A stretch of 64,000 nucleotides of DNA from Bradyrhizobium betae (lineage in GTDB: Bacteria > Pseudomonadota > Alphaproteobacteria > Rhizobiales > Xanthobacteraceae). Positions 17,732 to 26,366 of the stretch are shown here, one piece after another. The DNA is taken from NCBI RefSeq assembly GCF_008932115.1, contig NZ_CP044543.1, forward strand, positions 2,232,001 to 2,296,000, read 5' to 3'. Below the pieces are notes generated by a model, which saw nothing but the letters and a program-made list of their open reading frames with translations, was not told the DNA's origin and did not search any database. The position numbers and the translations under genes were made by a program. Numbering within the stretch: the first letter of the stretch is position 1; each line of letters begins with the position of its first letter.

Positions 17732-19327
17732 TCACGCCGGCTTCAGCGCAGCCAGCGCGCTTTCCAGCAGCGAGCGCACCCGTGCGGCATCGCCTGACTT
17801 CACCACGGCCGGATCGAGGTAGAGCTCGAGCCCCGGCGCGCGCTCGGTGATGACACCGCTGCGCTCCGCCGCGGCATCGTTCAGCGCATCCACCGAATAC
17901 GGAATCACCTCACGGCTGATGCCTTTCATCGTGATCGCGGGCAGCGCGTGGGCGCGGACGATGTCGCTGACCAGCGCAAAGGTCTCGTAGCTCAGCACGA
18001 TGCCGCCGGGCTCGGCGATCGATTGCAGGCGTGCGGCGAGGTTCGCTTCCGCGCCGATGATCGTATAATCCATGCGGTCGCTGCTGCCGAAATTGCCGAC
18101 ATTGCAATAGCCGGAATTGATGCCGATGCGGGCCTTGAACGGCAGTTCGATGCCGGAGGCGCGCCACTTCGCATTGAGCTCGATGAGACGGTGCTGCATG
18201 CGCCAGGCCATCTGGAGGCAGGCCTGCGCATCGGCGCGGTCGCCCCTGGTCTCGGGATCGCCGAAGAAGATCAGCATGGCGTCGCCGATGAACTTGTCGA
18301 TGGTGCCGCCATAGTCATGGGCGATCGCCGACATCTCCGTGAAATATTCGTTCAGGAGCTGGGTCAACAATTCAGGCTGAAGCCGCTCGGCGGTCGCGGT
18401 GAAGTTCTGGATGTCGGAGAAGAAGATGGTGAGCTTCTTGCGCTCGGTGTGGATGGTGACGTCCTTCTGGCCGCTAAAGATGCTCTTGTAGACCTGCGGC
18501 GGGATGTAGCGCGAGATCTTCATCGAGAGCGAGGCCAGGAAGTCGTTGGCGGATTCCAGCTCCTTGTTCATGCCCTTGATGCGGCTGGCCTGGCGGCGCT
18601 GCAGCGAGAGGAACGACAGGCCGCTGCCGGCGGCGATCAGGAAATAGGCCAGCAGGAACTTGAAGGAGAAGATGTTGGCGGCGATCGGCTGCGCGATGAT
18701 CACCTCCTGGATGCCCCTGATGTCGCCGACCTTCCAGTCTTTCTTCGGGCTTTCGGGGTGGCTGTTGTGGCAGCTGACGCAGGCCGGGCCCATCGTGACG
18801 GGCGCGACCAGGCGGACCTTGTCGTTGAACAGCGAGGTCTCGGTCTCGACGATCTTCTGCTCGGGGTCCTTGCGGAGCGCGTCGAGCGCGTCCTTCTCGA
18901 ACTTGTCGAGCTGGTGCGGGGCGCGGTTCTGGAACGGGAAGTCCGAGACGAAGCGGTAGGTGATGTTTTCCTGCTGCGCGCCGATCACCCGCCCGAGCTC
19001 GAGCGACAGCGTCGCCGGAATCGGGATCGCGCCGGGGATGGACTCGTAATTATGGACGACCTTTGTCGTGCCATCAGGGTTCGCGAGCACGCGGCCGACC
19101 ACGTTGGACGCGTAGTAGCTGCGCACGCTGGTGATGACGGAATTGAGATCGACCGCCTGCCGGCGCAGCGCCGTCTTGCTGAGCTCGGTCAGGTCCAGCC
19201 ACACCGCGAGCGGCAGAGCGAGCAGGAGGAAAGCGATCACGGCTCCGGTGAGCAGGCCGCTCTTGCGCTGTTCTTCGGCAATCCCTTGTTTCACTCTGTG
19301 GCTCCGTCCTGTGCGTTTTTGTCGCAA
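17732..19327 (-). CDS. Membrane adenylate/guanylate cyclase with haem-motif Tll0287-like sensor
   Basis: The 531-residue protein has TM1 (about 27-46), a periplasmic DUF3365/Tll0287-like domain (about 50-210) with a c-type haem motif CVSCH (C183, C186, H187), TM2 (about 222-240), a coiled linker, and a class III nucleotide cyclase domain (about 295-470). The metal-binding aspartates are D305 (FFSDIQNF) and D349 (FIGDAM), and MDYTIIGAEANLAARL carries the base-specificity and transition-state residues. This layout suggests a redox- or gas-sensing cyclase. The product cAMP or cGMP is inferred. It is a stand-alone gene. Confidence 0.9.
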   Translation of the reverse strand: MRQKRTGRSHRVKQGIAEEQRKSGLLTGAVIAFLLLALPLAVWLDLTELSKTALRRQAVDLNSVITSVRSYYASNVVGRVLANPDGTTKVVHNYESIPGAIPIPATLSLELGRVIGAQQENITYRFVSDFPFQNRAPHQLDKFEKDALDALRKDPEQKIVETETSLFNDKVRLVAPVTMGPACVSCHNSHPESPKKDWKVGDIRGIQEVIIAQPIAANIFSFKFLLAYFLIAAGSGLSFLSLQRRQASRIKGMNKELESANDFLASLSMKISRYIPPQVYKSIFSGQKDVTIHTERKKLTIFFSDIQNFTATAERLQPELLTQLLNEYFTEMSAIAHDYGGTIDKFIGDAMLIFFGDPETRGDRADAQACLQMAWRMQHRLIELNAKWRASGIELPFKARIGINSGYCNVGNFGSSDRMDYTIIGAEANLAARLQSIAEPGGIVLSYETFALVSDIVRAHALPAITMKGISREVIPYSVDALNDAAAERSGVITERAPGLELYLDPAVVKSGDAARVRSLLESALAALKPA

Positions 19328-19488
19328 AGTCCGGGGATTTGCGGCACAACATGCGGCGGCACAGAGCCAAGAAACGCGCGCCCGCGCAACCCCCTTTTAT
19401 GGTGGTCGCCGGAATGCACCTTTTCGTTTCATGACGAATGTTTAAGATCCGCATAGACCTGCATTCACTCCGCCGGGAGACCCTCCAG

Positions 19489-20580
19489 ATGACCGAGACC
19501 ATCCGCATCAGACGCTTTGTCGCGCGTCCCGTGATCGTGCCGATGAATTTGCCGCTCCAGACCTCAACCGGAGCTGTGGCCAGGGCGCCGCTGGTCCTGA
19601 TCGATTGCGAGACCGATCAGGGCGCCGTGGGGCATGCCTATCTGTTCTCGATCACGCCGTCGGCCTTGAAGCCGCTGACGGCGATGGTCACGGAGATGTC
19701 GGAGCTGCTGGCCGGCGACGAGCTGCTGCCGTTCGAGATCGAGCGCAAGCTGACCCAGCGCTTCACGCTGCTCGGACTCGCCGGGTTACAACGGCTGGCG
19801 CAGTCCGGCATCGACATGGCGGCATGGGATGCGCTGGCGCGCAGCAAGGGGCTGCCGCTCGCCCGCCTGCTCGGCGGCGCGCCAAAACCGGTCAAGGCCT
19901 ACAATTCGAAGGGGCTTGGCATCATGCCGGCGGGCGCCGCGGTCGAGGAAGCGCACAAGCTGCTGGCCGAAGGCTTTCAGGCGGCAAAAATCCGGGTCGG
20001 ACGGCCCGATGCGCGTGAGGACCTCGCCGTCGTGCGCGCGGTGCGCAAGGCCGTCGGCGATCGTGTGACGCTGATGTGCGACTACAACCAGGCGCTGACG
20101 GTGACCGAGGCGATCCGCCGCGGCGAGATGCTCGACGACGAGGGCCTGACCTGGATCGAGGAGCCGATCCGCCACGACGACTATGAGGGCTGCGCGCGCA
20201 TCGCTGACGCGCTGGGCACGCCGCTCCAGATCGGCGAGAATTTCGACAGCACCTTTTCCATGCAGATCGCACTCGCCGCCGAGGCCTGCGACTACGTGAT
20301 GCCGGACGTTCAGCGCATCGGCGGCGTCACCGGCTGGCTCCGCGCCGCCTCGCTCGCGCACGCCGCCGGCATCGAGATGTCGACGCATCTGTTCTCGGAG
20401 GTCAGCGCGCACCTGCTCTGCGTGACCCCAACCGGGCACTGGCTGGAATATGTCGACTGGGCCGATGCGGTGCTTTCGACGCGTTTGACGATCAAGGACG
20501 GCTTTGCACTGCCGAGCGAAGAGCCCGGCAACGGGATCGCGTGGGACGAAGCGACAGTGAAGAGGTATCTGTTCAATTGA
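19489..20580 (+). CDS. Enolase-superfamily enzyme, mandelate racemase-like
   Basis: The 363-residue protein follows Pseudomonas mandelate racemase closely. The metal ligands fall in LMCDYNQ, WIEEPI and QIGENF, the His/Asp dyad region in STHLFSEVSAHLL, and HWLEY carries the Glu that stabilises the intermediate. The KxK motif that supplies the S-specific base is KIR (AAKIRVGRP), so the second Lys is Arg. The general reaction would be proton abstraction from a 2-hydroxy or sugar acid, but racemase activity is doubtful. I chose MTETIRI over an upstream in-frame ATG at 19438 because of domain start and spacing. Confidence 0.88.
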   Translation: MTETIRIRRFVARPVIVPMNLPLQTSTGAVARAPLVLIDCETDQGAVGHAYLFSITPSALKPLTAMVTEMSELLAGDELLPFEIERKLTQRFTLLGLAGLQRLAQSGIDMAAWDALARSKGLPLARLLGGAPKPVKAYNSKGLGIMPAGAAVEEAHKLLAEGFQAAKIRVGRPDAREDLAVVRAVRKAVGDRVTLMCDYNQALTVTEAIRRGEMLDDEGLTWIEEPIRHDDYEGCARIADALGTPLQIGENFDSTFSMQIALAAEACDYVMPDVQRIGGVTGWLRAASLAHAAGIEMSTHLFSEVSAHLLCVTPTGHWLEYVDWADAVLSTRLTIKDGFALPSEEPGNGIAWDEATVKRYLFN

Positions 20581-20884
20581 TCCCTGGCGAGCTAGGGCGT
20601 GTACTCGTAAATCGAGAAAGTGGGCCGGCGCTTAATGTCCGCTTGTGCCCCAGTAGCGGCCCAGAAGCAGACATGCCGGGAGGTCCGTTACGGGCCACAA
20701 GCGGAAGAAGCGGTACGCAATCTCCTCTAGGATACTGAACGATATTGTTCGTCATCGAACGTCATGCGACGAAATATGTAGGCAGGCCTGCCAACGTGAC
20801 ACGCATCACATACGAGATCTCCAAAAGCATCCACGGTGGTCGGCACAGGCAAGCGATAGTGCAGCCTGATTTGGGATCACGAAA

Positions 20885-21139
20885 ATGAACCTTTCACGCA
20901 TAGCGTTCATCGCGGTGACTGCGACCGTATCGCTCTCTGCGATGCCCGGATTGGTATCTTCCGCAATCGCAGGACCCTACGATTGGATGAGCAACAAGCC
21001 TTATGTGGCCTGCCTCAAGACTGTGACCTATCGCGCCGAATTGATTCGCGACCATGGGGGCGGCAGGGCAGGCTACGAAATCAGGTACAACAGCGGTCGT
21101 CGCGCCTGCAACAGAGCATTTGGCTATCCAGATTACTGA
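20885..21139 (+). CDS. Small secreted hypothetical protein (element cargo)
   Basis: The 84-residue protein has a Sec signal peptide (about 1-29, cleavage at SSAIAG) and a 55-residue mature part with two cysteines (YVACLKT and RRACNRA) that could form one disulfide, ending FGYPDY. No domain is recognised. It lies inside the inverted-repeat-bounded element at 20593-21657. Confidence 0.6.
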   Translation: MNLSRIAFIAVTATVSLSAMPGLVSSAIAGPYDWMSNKPYVACLKTVTYRAELIRDHGGGRAGYEIRYNSGRRACNRAFGYPDY

Positions 21140-21291
21140 TCTCTTCGAGGACGAGCGGCGCTCACCTCGGTACTCAAGACCCCCTCGATTCAAACCGAGG
21201 GGGGCTGGTCTAGCGACACGCGACTATCCGGCCGCACTACGGCTTGCTGCAAGATCAACGAGCCGGTCGCGCGCCGGGACAAAGGAACAAG

Positions 21292-21513
21292 ATGCAGAAT
21301 TCCAAGAGTTGCCCAAAGTGTCAAAGCAACGAGATTATTCGCATTCCTGGCGAAGCTCGTGCCTTTGGCGCCGGAAACAACATCCTCGTTGGAGGGACTA
21401 TATTTAGTGCCGCCAAGGTAACGCGATATCTTTGCGCCTCTTGTGGCTTCAGTGAAGAATGGGTCGAGTCGGTTGACGATATTGCGCGTATAAAGAAAAA
21501 ATACTCCGTGTGA
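21292..21513 (+). CDS. Small zinc-ribbon protein (element cargo)
   Basis: The 73-residue protein has CPKC at the N-terminus and CASCG near residue 53, forming a four-Cys zinc ribbon. Between them lies IIRIPGEARAFGAGNNI, and the C-terminus is basic (IARIKKKYSV). AAAGGA lies 5 nt before the ATG and decides this start over a longer frame. Its base composition is more AT-rich than flanking genes, in keeping with transfer inside the element. Function unknown. Confidence 0.75.
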   Translation: MQNSKSCPKCQSNEIIRIPGEARAFGAGNNILVGGTIFSAAKVTRYLCASCGFSEEWVESVDDIARIKKKYSV

Positions 21514-21654
21514 CAGCGAGCGTTTGAGTTTTAAATGCATTGTAAATGCGGGTGATCCGCTTTGGGTCAAAATCCGAAGAACTCACGTTGAGCACAATTG
21601 GTCTGCTGTGCTCCCGGAAGCAGACTTCCCATCCAGCCATTATGAGTACACGCC

Positions 21655-22545
21655 CTAGGCTCGCGCGAAGGAAAAGCCGGGCTGGGCGCGCAGGAAGCCG
21701 TTGGCAAAGGCGACACCGGGATAGAGCCCGGACAGGCGGTCGCCCGCCTCGTCGGCCGGCCTGCGCCCGTCGAGCACGTCGCGAAAGGTCTTTGCGACCT
21801 CGACCATGTCGCAATCCTGCGGCGACAGGCGCAGCGAGCCGACACCGGCCTCGCGCAGTGCGGCGATGTCGCCGACGAGATTGGTGCAGGCGTGCGACAG
21901 GGTCTGGACGCCGTTGATGGTCAGGAAATCCTGCTGGTCCAGTGTCTTCAGCGCGAGGCCATCGGGGTCCTTCTCGCAGACGAAGCGGCAATTGTCCTTG
22001 GAGAGCCTGTGCAGCCGCGCGTGGTAGCAGCGCGCGGAGATCGCCAGCGGCACCCGGCCGAAGGCAAATATCTCGATCACGGTCTGGGGGAGCGCCGCGG
22101 CGATCACGGCCACTGAGGAGATCGGCAGCTCGGGCGGCAGGCAGATGCGCGCGGCGCCTTGCCTGACGTGAAAAGCTGCGCTGGTCTCGTTGTAGATGTT
22201 GACGTAGGGCCCGATCGCGTGCGGCCGGCCCTTGATCGACCGGAGGCAGGTCAGATCGTTCACCTCGACCAGCGCGTCGTCACCTGTGCACATTTCCTCG
22301 GTCTGACGCCGCTCGCGCCGCAGCGACACCAGGATCAGCGAGCCCAGCAAAACCTGCTTGCCGGCCCGCTGCAGGCGTTCGATCACGTCAGGCAGATGCT
22401 CCGCGAAGAAGGGGGACCGTTTCGAGCACACGATCTCGCCGACGGACACGACATCGACCGGCGCCTCGTCGGCGATCCGGAAGTAGAAATCGCGCCAGCG
22501 TTCCGGCGTCCAATTGTAGAGGACCGGGCCGAGACTGAGTTGCAT
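21655..22545 (-). CDS. ubiV: O2-independent ubiquinone biosynthesis protein UbiV
   Basis: The 296-residue U32-peptidase-family protein starts MQLSLGPVLYNW, matching the UbiV start (SLGPVLW), and AAGGA lies about 8 nt upstream. Iron-sulfur cysteines are seen in EIVCSKR and in a cluster of three (ISARCYHARL, KDNCRFVC). UbiU-UbiV with UbiT hydroxylate the ubiquinone ring without O2, using prephenate as oxygen donor. The TAG stop coincides with the TA target of the element at 20593-21657, but the C-terminus seems complete. The gene is 50 bp downstream of ubiU. Confidence 0.9.
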   Translation of the reverse strand: MQLSLGPVLYNWTPERWRDFYFRIADEAPVDVVSVGEIVCSKRSPFFAEHLPDVIERLQRAGKQVLLGSLILVSLRRERRQTEEMCTGDDALVEVNDLTCLRSIKGRPHAIGPYVNIYNETSAAFHVRQGAARICLPPELPISSVAVIAAALPQTVIEIFAFGRVPLAISARCYHARLHRLSKDNCRFVCEKDPDGLALKTLDQQDFLTINGVQTLSHACTNLVGDIAALREAGVGSLRLSPQDCDMVEVAKTFRDVLDGRRPADEAGDRLSGLYPGVAFANGFLRAQPGFSFARA

Positions 22546-22595
22546 CGGGATTTCCTTCATGGGTGGCGAGCCGATCATGGTCATCGCCAAATCCT

Positions 22596-23576
22596 TCATC
22601 GCCACGTCTTGCGATAGGCACCGAGCGTGGAGGCCTGGCCTTCGGTGAACGGCTTCAGGCTCACGATATCGGCTTCGCTCCCATCCTCCAGCGTATCGAG
22701 CGCTTGGCGGAAGTGGCGGACCACGCTCTCGATATAGGCCCGTCCGCGCTGGCGCCCCTCGATCTTCAGCGCGGCGACGCCGGCGCTGCGCAGTCCGCCG
22801 AGCAGCGTCGTGGCATCGAGGCTGACGGGATCCTCGAAGATATAGCCGTCGCCATGCGCGGTGGAGAAGCGGCCCTTGCACAGGGTCGGATAGCCCGCGG
22901 CTTCCTGCGGAGCAAAGCGGTTGATGGTGAAGCCGCCGAGCCGCGACGTCGTTCCCTTGGCGGTCTCCTCATAGGCCACGTGGCTCGCGGGCGAGCAGAC
23001 GCCCTGCATGTTGGGCGACTTCCCGGTGGCATAGGACGACAGCGAGCAGCGCCCTTCGGCCATGACGCAAAGGCCGCCGAACACGAACACTTCGGTCTCG
23101 CAGGCCGTCTCGCGGGTGATTTCGGCGATCTCCGAAACGCTGAGCACGCGCGGCAGCACGACGCGGCGCGCCCCGAAGGTCTCGACATAGAACGCGATGG
23201 CATCGGGATTTGCCGCCGCGGCCTGCACCGAGACATGCAGGCGCTGGCGCGGATGGCGGCTTGCGACATAGTCCATCAGGCCGATGTCGGCGACGATCAG
23301 CGCATCGGCACCGGCGTCGACGGCATCGTCCACCGCGCGCTGCCAGAGCGCCACGGAGGCGGCGCGCGGAAAGGTGTTGATGGCAACGAGGATGCGCGCG
23401 CCGCGGCCATGGGCGAAGGCAATCCCCTTGCGCAGCTCATCACGGCTGAAATTCAGCCCCGGGAAATTGCGCGCGTTGGTCTCGTCGTTGAAGCCGCAAT
23501 AAACGGCGTCGGCGCCGGCCTCGATGGCGCTCCGCAGCGCGGCCGGCGTCCCGGCCGGACAGATCAGCTCCATCAC
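22596..23576 (-). CDS. ubiU: O2-independent ubiquinone biosynthesis protein UbiU
   Basis: This 326-residue U32-family protein starts MMELICPAGTPAALRSAI and carries four expected cluster cysteines, in GGLCVMAEGRCSLSS, QGVCSPAS and YPTLCKGRF. It forms a heterodimer with UbiV, each with a [4Fe-4S] cluster. The ATG overlaps the ubiT stop, so the two are translationally coupled. No truncation is seen. Confidence 0.93.
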   Translation of the reverse strand: MMELICPAGTPAALRSAIEAGADAVYCGFNDETNARNFPGLNFSRDELRKGIAFAHGRGARILVAINTFPRAASVALWQRAVDDAVDAGADALIVADIGLMDYVASRHPRQRLHVSVQAAAANPDAIAFYVETFGARRVVLPRVLSVSEIAEITRETACETEVFVFGGLCVMAEGRCSLSSYATGKSPNMQGVCSPASHVAYEETAKGTTSRLGGFTINRFAPQEAAGYPTLCKGRFSTAHGDGYIFEDPVSLDATTLLGGLRSAGVAALKIEGRQRGRAYIESVVRHFRQALDTLEDGSEADIVSLKPFTEGQASTLGAYRKTWR

Positions 23577-24106
23577 CTGGACTCCCGGGACGCGCCGGTC
23601 AGCCTGTCGCGCGCGATGTCGAACGAGCGCCTGGCCGGCTCGCCCAGCGGACCGAACAGGGACGCCAGCTCCGCGGCGAGATCGAGCCCGGCATCGTCGA
23701 TCGCGTTGCGCAAGGCGAGCACCGCCTCCATGTCGCCTTCGATTCCGAGCTGACGCGAGAACATCAGCGCGTCGCCGTCCACCCGGCCCTCGACCAGCGC
23801 CAGCAGATTCGCGAGCGAGGCGGAGACATAGGCATCGAGGCCTTGCGGCAGCTCGCGCACCACCTGAAGTCGCGGCGGGGCGGCCTCGACGATGAAGCCG
23901 AACGGCAGATCGAGCGGCCTGATCCCGAACCGCGCGCGGCGATGATCCCCCAGCCTGTCGAGCAGGCCGGGATGGCGCCGGAGGATGCGCGCGAGGAAGC
24001 CGCTGAGAACGAGTTGCAGCGGCAGCAGCGGCAAGGGGCGGATCGCGAGCGCGAGGAGCGGCGGAATGACCGGCAATGGACCGGACGAAACGGACGGATG
24101 AGTCAT
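23573..24106 (-). CDS. ubiT: UbiT, SCP2-domain ubiquinone biosynthesis accessory protein
   Basis: The 177-residue protein has a proline- and leucine-rich N-terminus (PVIPPLLALAIRPLPLLPLQ) and an SCP2-like lipid-binding domain (about 60-150) including ASLANLLALVEGRVDGDALMF and RQLGIEGDMEAV. UbiT is thought to bind quinone intermediates for UbiUV. I chose the ATG at 24106, which begins MTHPSVSSG; the upstream frame overlaps the divergent ubiD. It is the first gene of ubiT-ubiU-ubiV. Confidence 0.88.
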   Translation of the reverse strand: MTHPSVSSGPLPVIPPLLALAIRPLPLLPLQLVLSGFLARILRRHPGLLDRLGDHRRARFGIRPLDLPFGFIVEAAPPRLQVVRELPQGLDAYVSASLANLLALVEGRVDGDALMFSRQLGIEGDMEAVLALRNAIDDAGLDLAAELASLFGPLGEPARRSFDIARDRLTGASRESR

Positions 24107-24139
24107 CGCGTCATCTGAACCGATTGCACGCGAATGTAT

Positions 24140-24153
24140 TTGAGCGGGAACAA
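24140..24153. promoter_or_regulatory. Candidate FNR/FixK box between ubiT and ubiD
   Basis: TTGAGCGGGAACAA resembles the FixK/FNR consensus TTGM-N6-KCAA, with one mismatch (A instead of T or G before CAA). It lies midway between the divergent ubiT and ubiD starts, where low-oxygen control would make biological sense. Binding is untested. Confidence 0.35.
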
Positions 24154-24205
24154 GGAAGACCGAAATCGCGCCGGCTAGCTTCCGCTTTTTCGGGAGGCTG
24201 CCCGC

Positions 24206-25729
24206 TTGCAACGTGACGTTCCGCGCTTTCGCGATCTGACCGACTTCGTGCGCTTCCTCGAAGGCAAGGGACAGTTGCGACGGATTCGCGAACCGGTCTC
24301 CGTGGTCCACGAGATCACCGAAATCCACCGCCGCGTCATTGCCGAGAACGGCCCGGCATTATTGTTCGAACGGCCGGTCAGGGCCGACGGCCTTCCATCC
24401 GACATGCCGCTGCTGACGAACCTGTTCGGCACGGTGGAACGGATCGCGTGGGGCATGGGCATCACGCCCGACCGGCTCGACGAGCTCGGCGCGATGCTCG
24501 CCGAGTTGCGCGCGCCGCGGCCTCCGCATGGCGTTCGGGACGCATGGCGCAAGCTGCCGCTGGCCCGCGCCGCGCTTGCGACCCGGCCGCGGTCTTGCGC
24601 CGCGGCGCCGGTGCAGGATCGCGTCGCGATGGGCGACGACATCGATCTGGCGAAACTGCCGGCGCAGATCTGCTGGCCGGGCGAGCCCGCGCCGTTGATC
24701 ACCTGGCCGCTGGTCATCACCGCGCCGCCGGAATCGCGGACCGTGGACCAGGAGGAGAATGTCGGCATCTATCGCATGCAGATCCTCGGCCGCGACCGCG
24801 CCATCATCCGCTGGCTCGCCCATCGCGGCGGCGCCCGGCATCATCAGCAATGGAAGGCGCACAATCGCGACATGCCGGTTGCGATCGTCATCGGCGCCGA
24901 CCCCGCGACCATTCTCGCCGCCGTGCTGCCGCTGCCCGAGGCGATCTCCGAGCTGCGCTTCGCCGGCATCCTGCGCGGCGAGCGCCCTGAGCTGACGCGC
25001 TGCCTCACCGTTCCGCTCGAAGTCCCGGCCAGAGCCGAGATCGTCATCGAAGGTTTCGTCTCGGCCACCGAAACGGCGGCCGAGGGGCCCTATGGGGATC
25101 ACACCGGCTACTACAATTCGGTCGAGCAATTTCCGGTGCTGCGGGTCACCGCGATCACGTCGCGCCAGCAGCCGATCTATCTGTCGACCTTCACCGGACG
25201 GGCGCCGGACGAGCCGTCCCGGATCGGCGAGGCCCTGAACCGATTGTTCGTGCCGCTGATCCGGCAGCAATTCCCTGAGGTCACCGACTGCTGGCTGCCG
25301 CCGGAGACGTGCTCCTACAGGATCGCGATCGCATCGATCAAGAAGCGCTATCCCGGCCAGGCGCGGCGGCTGATGCTGGGACTGTGGTCGATGCTGCCGC
25401 AATTCAGCTACACCAAGCTCCTGATCGTGGTCGACGACGATATCGACATTCGCGACTGGCGCGAGGTGATGTGGGCGGTGGCGACGCGGAGCGACAGCTC
25501 GCGCGATCTCGTCACGATCCCGGACACGCCGATCGACTATCTCGACTTCGCCTCGCCGAAATCCGGCCTTGGCGGCAAGCTCGGCATCGACGCCACGACA
25601 AAAATTCCGCCGGAGACGGAGCGGGCGTGGGGCGAGCCGATGGCGATGGATCCCGCCGTGATCGCCAGGGTTGATGGGCTATGGCCTGCGCTCGGCCTCG
25701 GCGGAGCGCATATAAGCGAGCCCGCATGA
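24206..25729 (+). CDS. ubiD: UbiD-family 4-hydroxy-3-polyprenylbenzoate decarboxylase
   Basis: The 507-residue protein is close to the usual UbiD length. It shows RDLTDFVRFLEGKGQLRRI at the N-terminus, the conserved region NVGIYRMQI with RDRAIIRW, and AEGPYGDHTGYY with the catalytic Glu/Asp region. It uses prenylated FMN to remove the ring carboxyl in ubiquinone synthesis. The start is a TTG; CGGGAGG lies about 9 nt upstream. The stop overlaps the ubiX ATG, coupling enzyme and cofactor maker. A non-quinone substrate is possible, but the neighbouring ubiTUV favours quinone synthesis. Confidence 0.9.
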   Translation: MQRDVPRFRDLTDFVRFLEGKGQLRRIREPVSVVHEITEIHRRVIAENGPALLFERPVRADGLPSDMPLLTNLFGTVERIAWGMGITPDRLDELGAMLAELRAPRPPHGVRDAWRKLPLARAALATRPRSCAAAPVQDRVAMGDDIDLAKLPAQICWPGEPAPLITWPLVITAPPESRTVDQEENVGIYRMQILGRDRAIIRWLAHRGGARHHQQWKAHNRDMPVAIVIGADPATILAAVLPLPEAISELRFAGILRGERPELTRCLTVPLEVPARAEIVIEGFVSATETAAEGPYGDHTGYYNSVEQFPVLRVTAITSRQQPIYLSTFTGRAPDEPSRIGEALNRLFVPLIRQQFPEVTDCWLPPETCSYRIAIASIKKRYPGQARRLMLGLWSMLPQFSYTKLLIVVDDDIDIRDWREVMWAVATRSDSSRDLVTIPDTPIDYLDFASPKSGLGGKLGIDATTKIPPETERAWGEPMAMDPAVIARVDGLWPALGLGGAHISEPA

Positions 25730-26319
25730 GCGTGCGGCATGGCGTGATCGTCGGCATCAGCGGAGCTTCGGGCGCGGCCATCGGCGTGCGGATCGTCGAG
25801 CGGCTGGCGGAGAATCCGCACTGCGCGGTGCATCTGGTGGTCTCACCGGCGGCCGAGCGCACGCTGACCGAGGAGGTCGGCGCCGAGGCACTGCCCCGGC
25901 TGCGCAGGCTCGCCTTTCGCGACCACGCGGCGTCCGACATCGGCGCCAGCATCGCCAGCGGCTCGTTTCCGGTCGGCGGCATGATCGTGGCGCCGTGCTC
26001 GATCCGCACGCTGTCGGCCATTGCCTTCGGGCAGCTGGACAATCTGCTGGTACGGGCCGCCGACGTGCAGCTCAAGGAACGGCGGCGTCTGGTGCTGCTG
26101 GTCCGCGAGAGCCCGCTGCATCTCGGGCATCTCCGCGCGATGGTCCAGGCCACCGAGATCGGCGCGATCATCGCGCCGCCGCTGCCGGCCTTCTACCTGA
26201 ACCCGCAGTCGCTGGCCGAGATCGTCGACCAGATCGCCTGCCGCGCGATCAATCTCCTGGGCTTGCCGGATATCTCGGCGCCAGCGCTGCAATGGCATGG
26301 TCACGCCGCCGGTCGATGA
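25726..26319 (+). CDS. ubiX: UbiX flavin prenyltransferase
   Basis: The 197-residue protein shows the flavoprotein start IVGISGASGAAIGVRI, the VVSPAAERT loop, the phosphate-binding VAPCSIRTLSAIAFG and the late RRRLVLLVRESPLH. It makes prenyl-FMN for the UbiD enzyme whose gene it overlaps by 4 bp (ATGA). Length and motifs match the family. Confidence 0.93.
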   Translation: MSVRHGVIVGISGASGAAIGVRIVERLAENPHCAVHLVVSPAAERTLTEEVGAEALPRLRRLAFRDHAASDIGASIASGSFPVGGMIVAPCSIRTLSAIAFGQLDNLLVRAADVQLKERRRLVLLVRESPLHLGHLRAMVQATEIGAIIAPPLPAFYLNPQSLAEIVDQIACRAINLLGLPDISAPALQWHGHAAGR

Positions 26320-26366
26320 GGGCGGTCACCGTTGCGCGCAAGGGCGACACGGAATATCGGTGCTCC

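Larger units (their letters stand above)
20593..21657. mobile_element. Putative non-autonomous IS630-like element with cargo
   Basis: GGGCGTGTACTCGTAA (20595-20610) and TTATGAGTACACGCCC (21640-21655) are 16-bp inverted repeats with one mismatch. Each is flanked outside by TA (20593-20594 and 21656-21657) within a CTAG sequence, the target type of IS630/Tc1 elements. The enclosed 1061 bp is less GC-rich than its neighbours and has two small genes but no transposase. Subterminal relics on both sides (CCGCTTGTGCCCC and its relatives) suggest old, nested elements. Confidence 0.6.
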
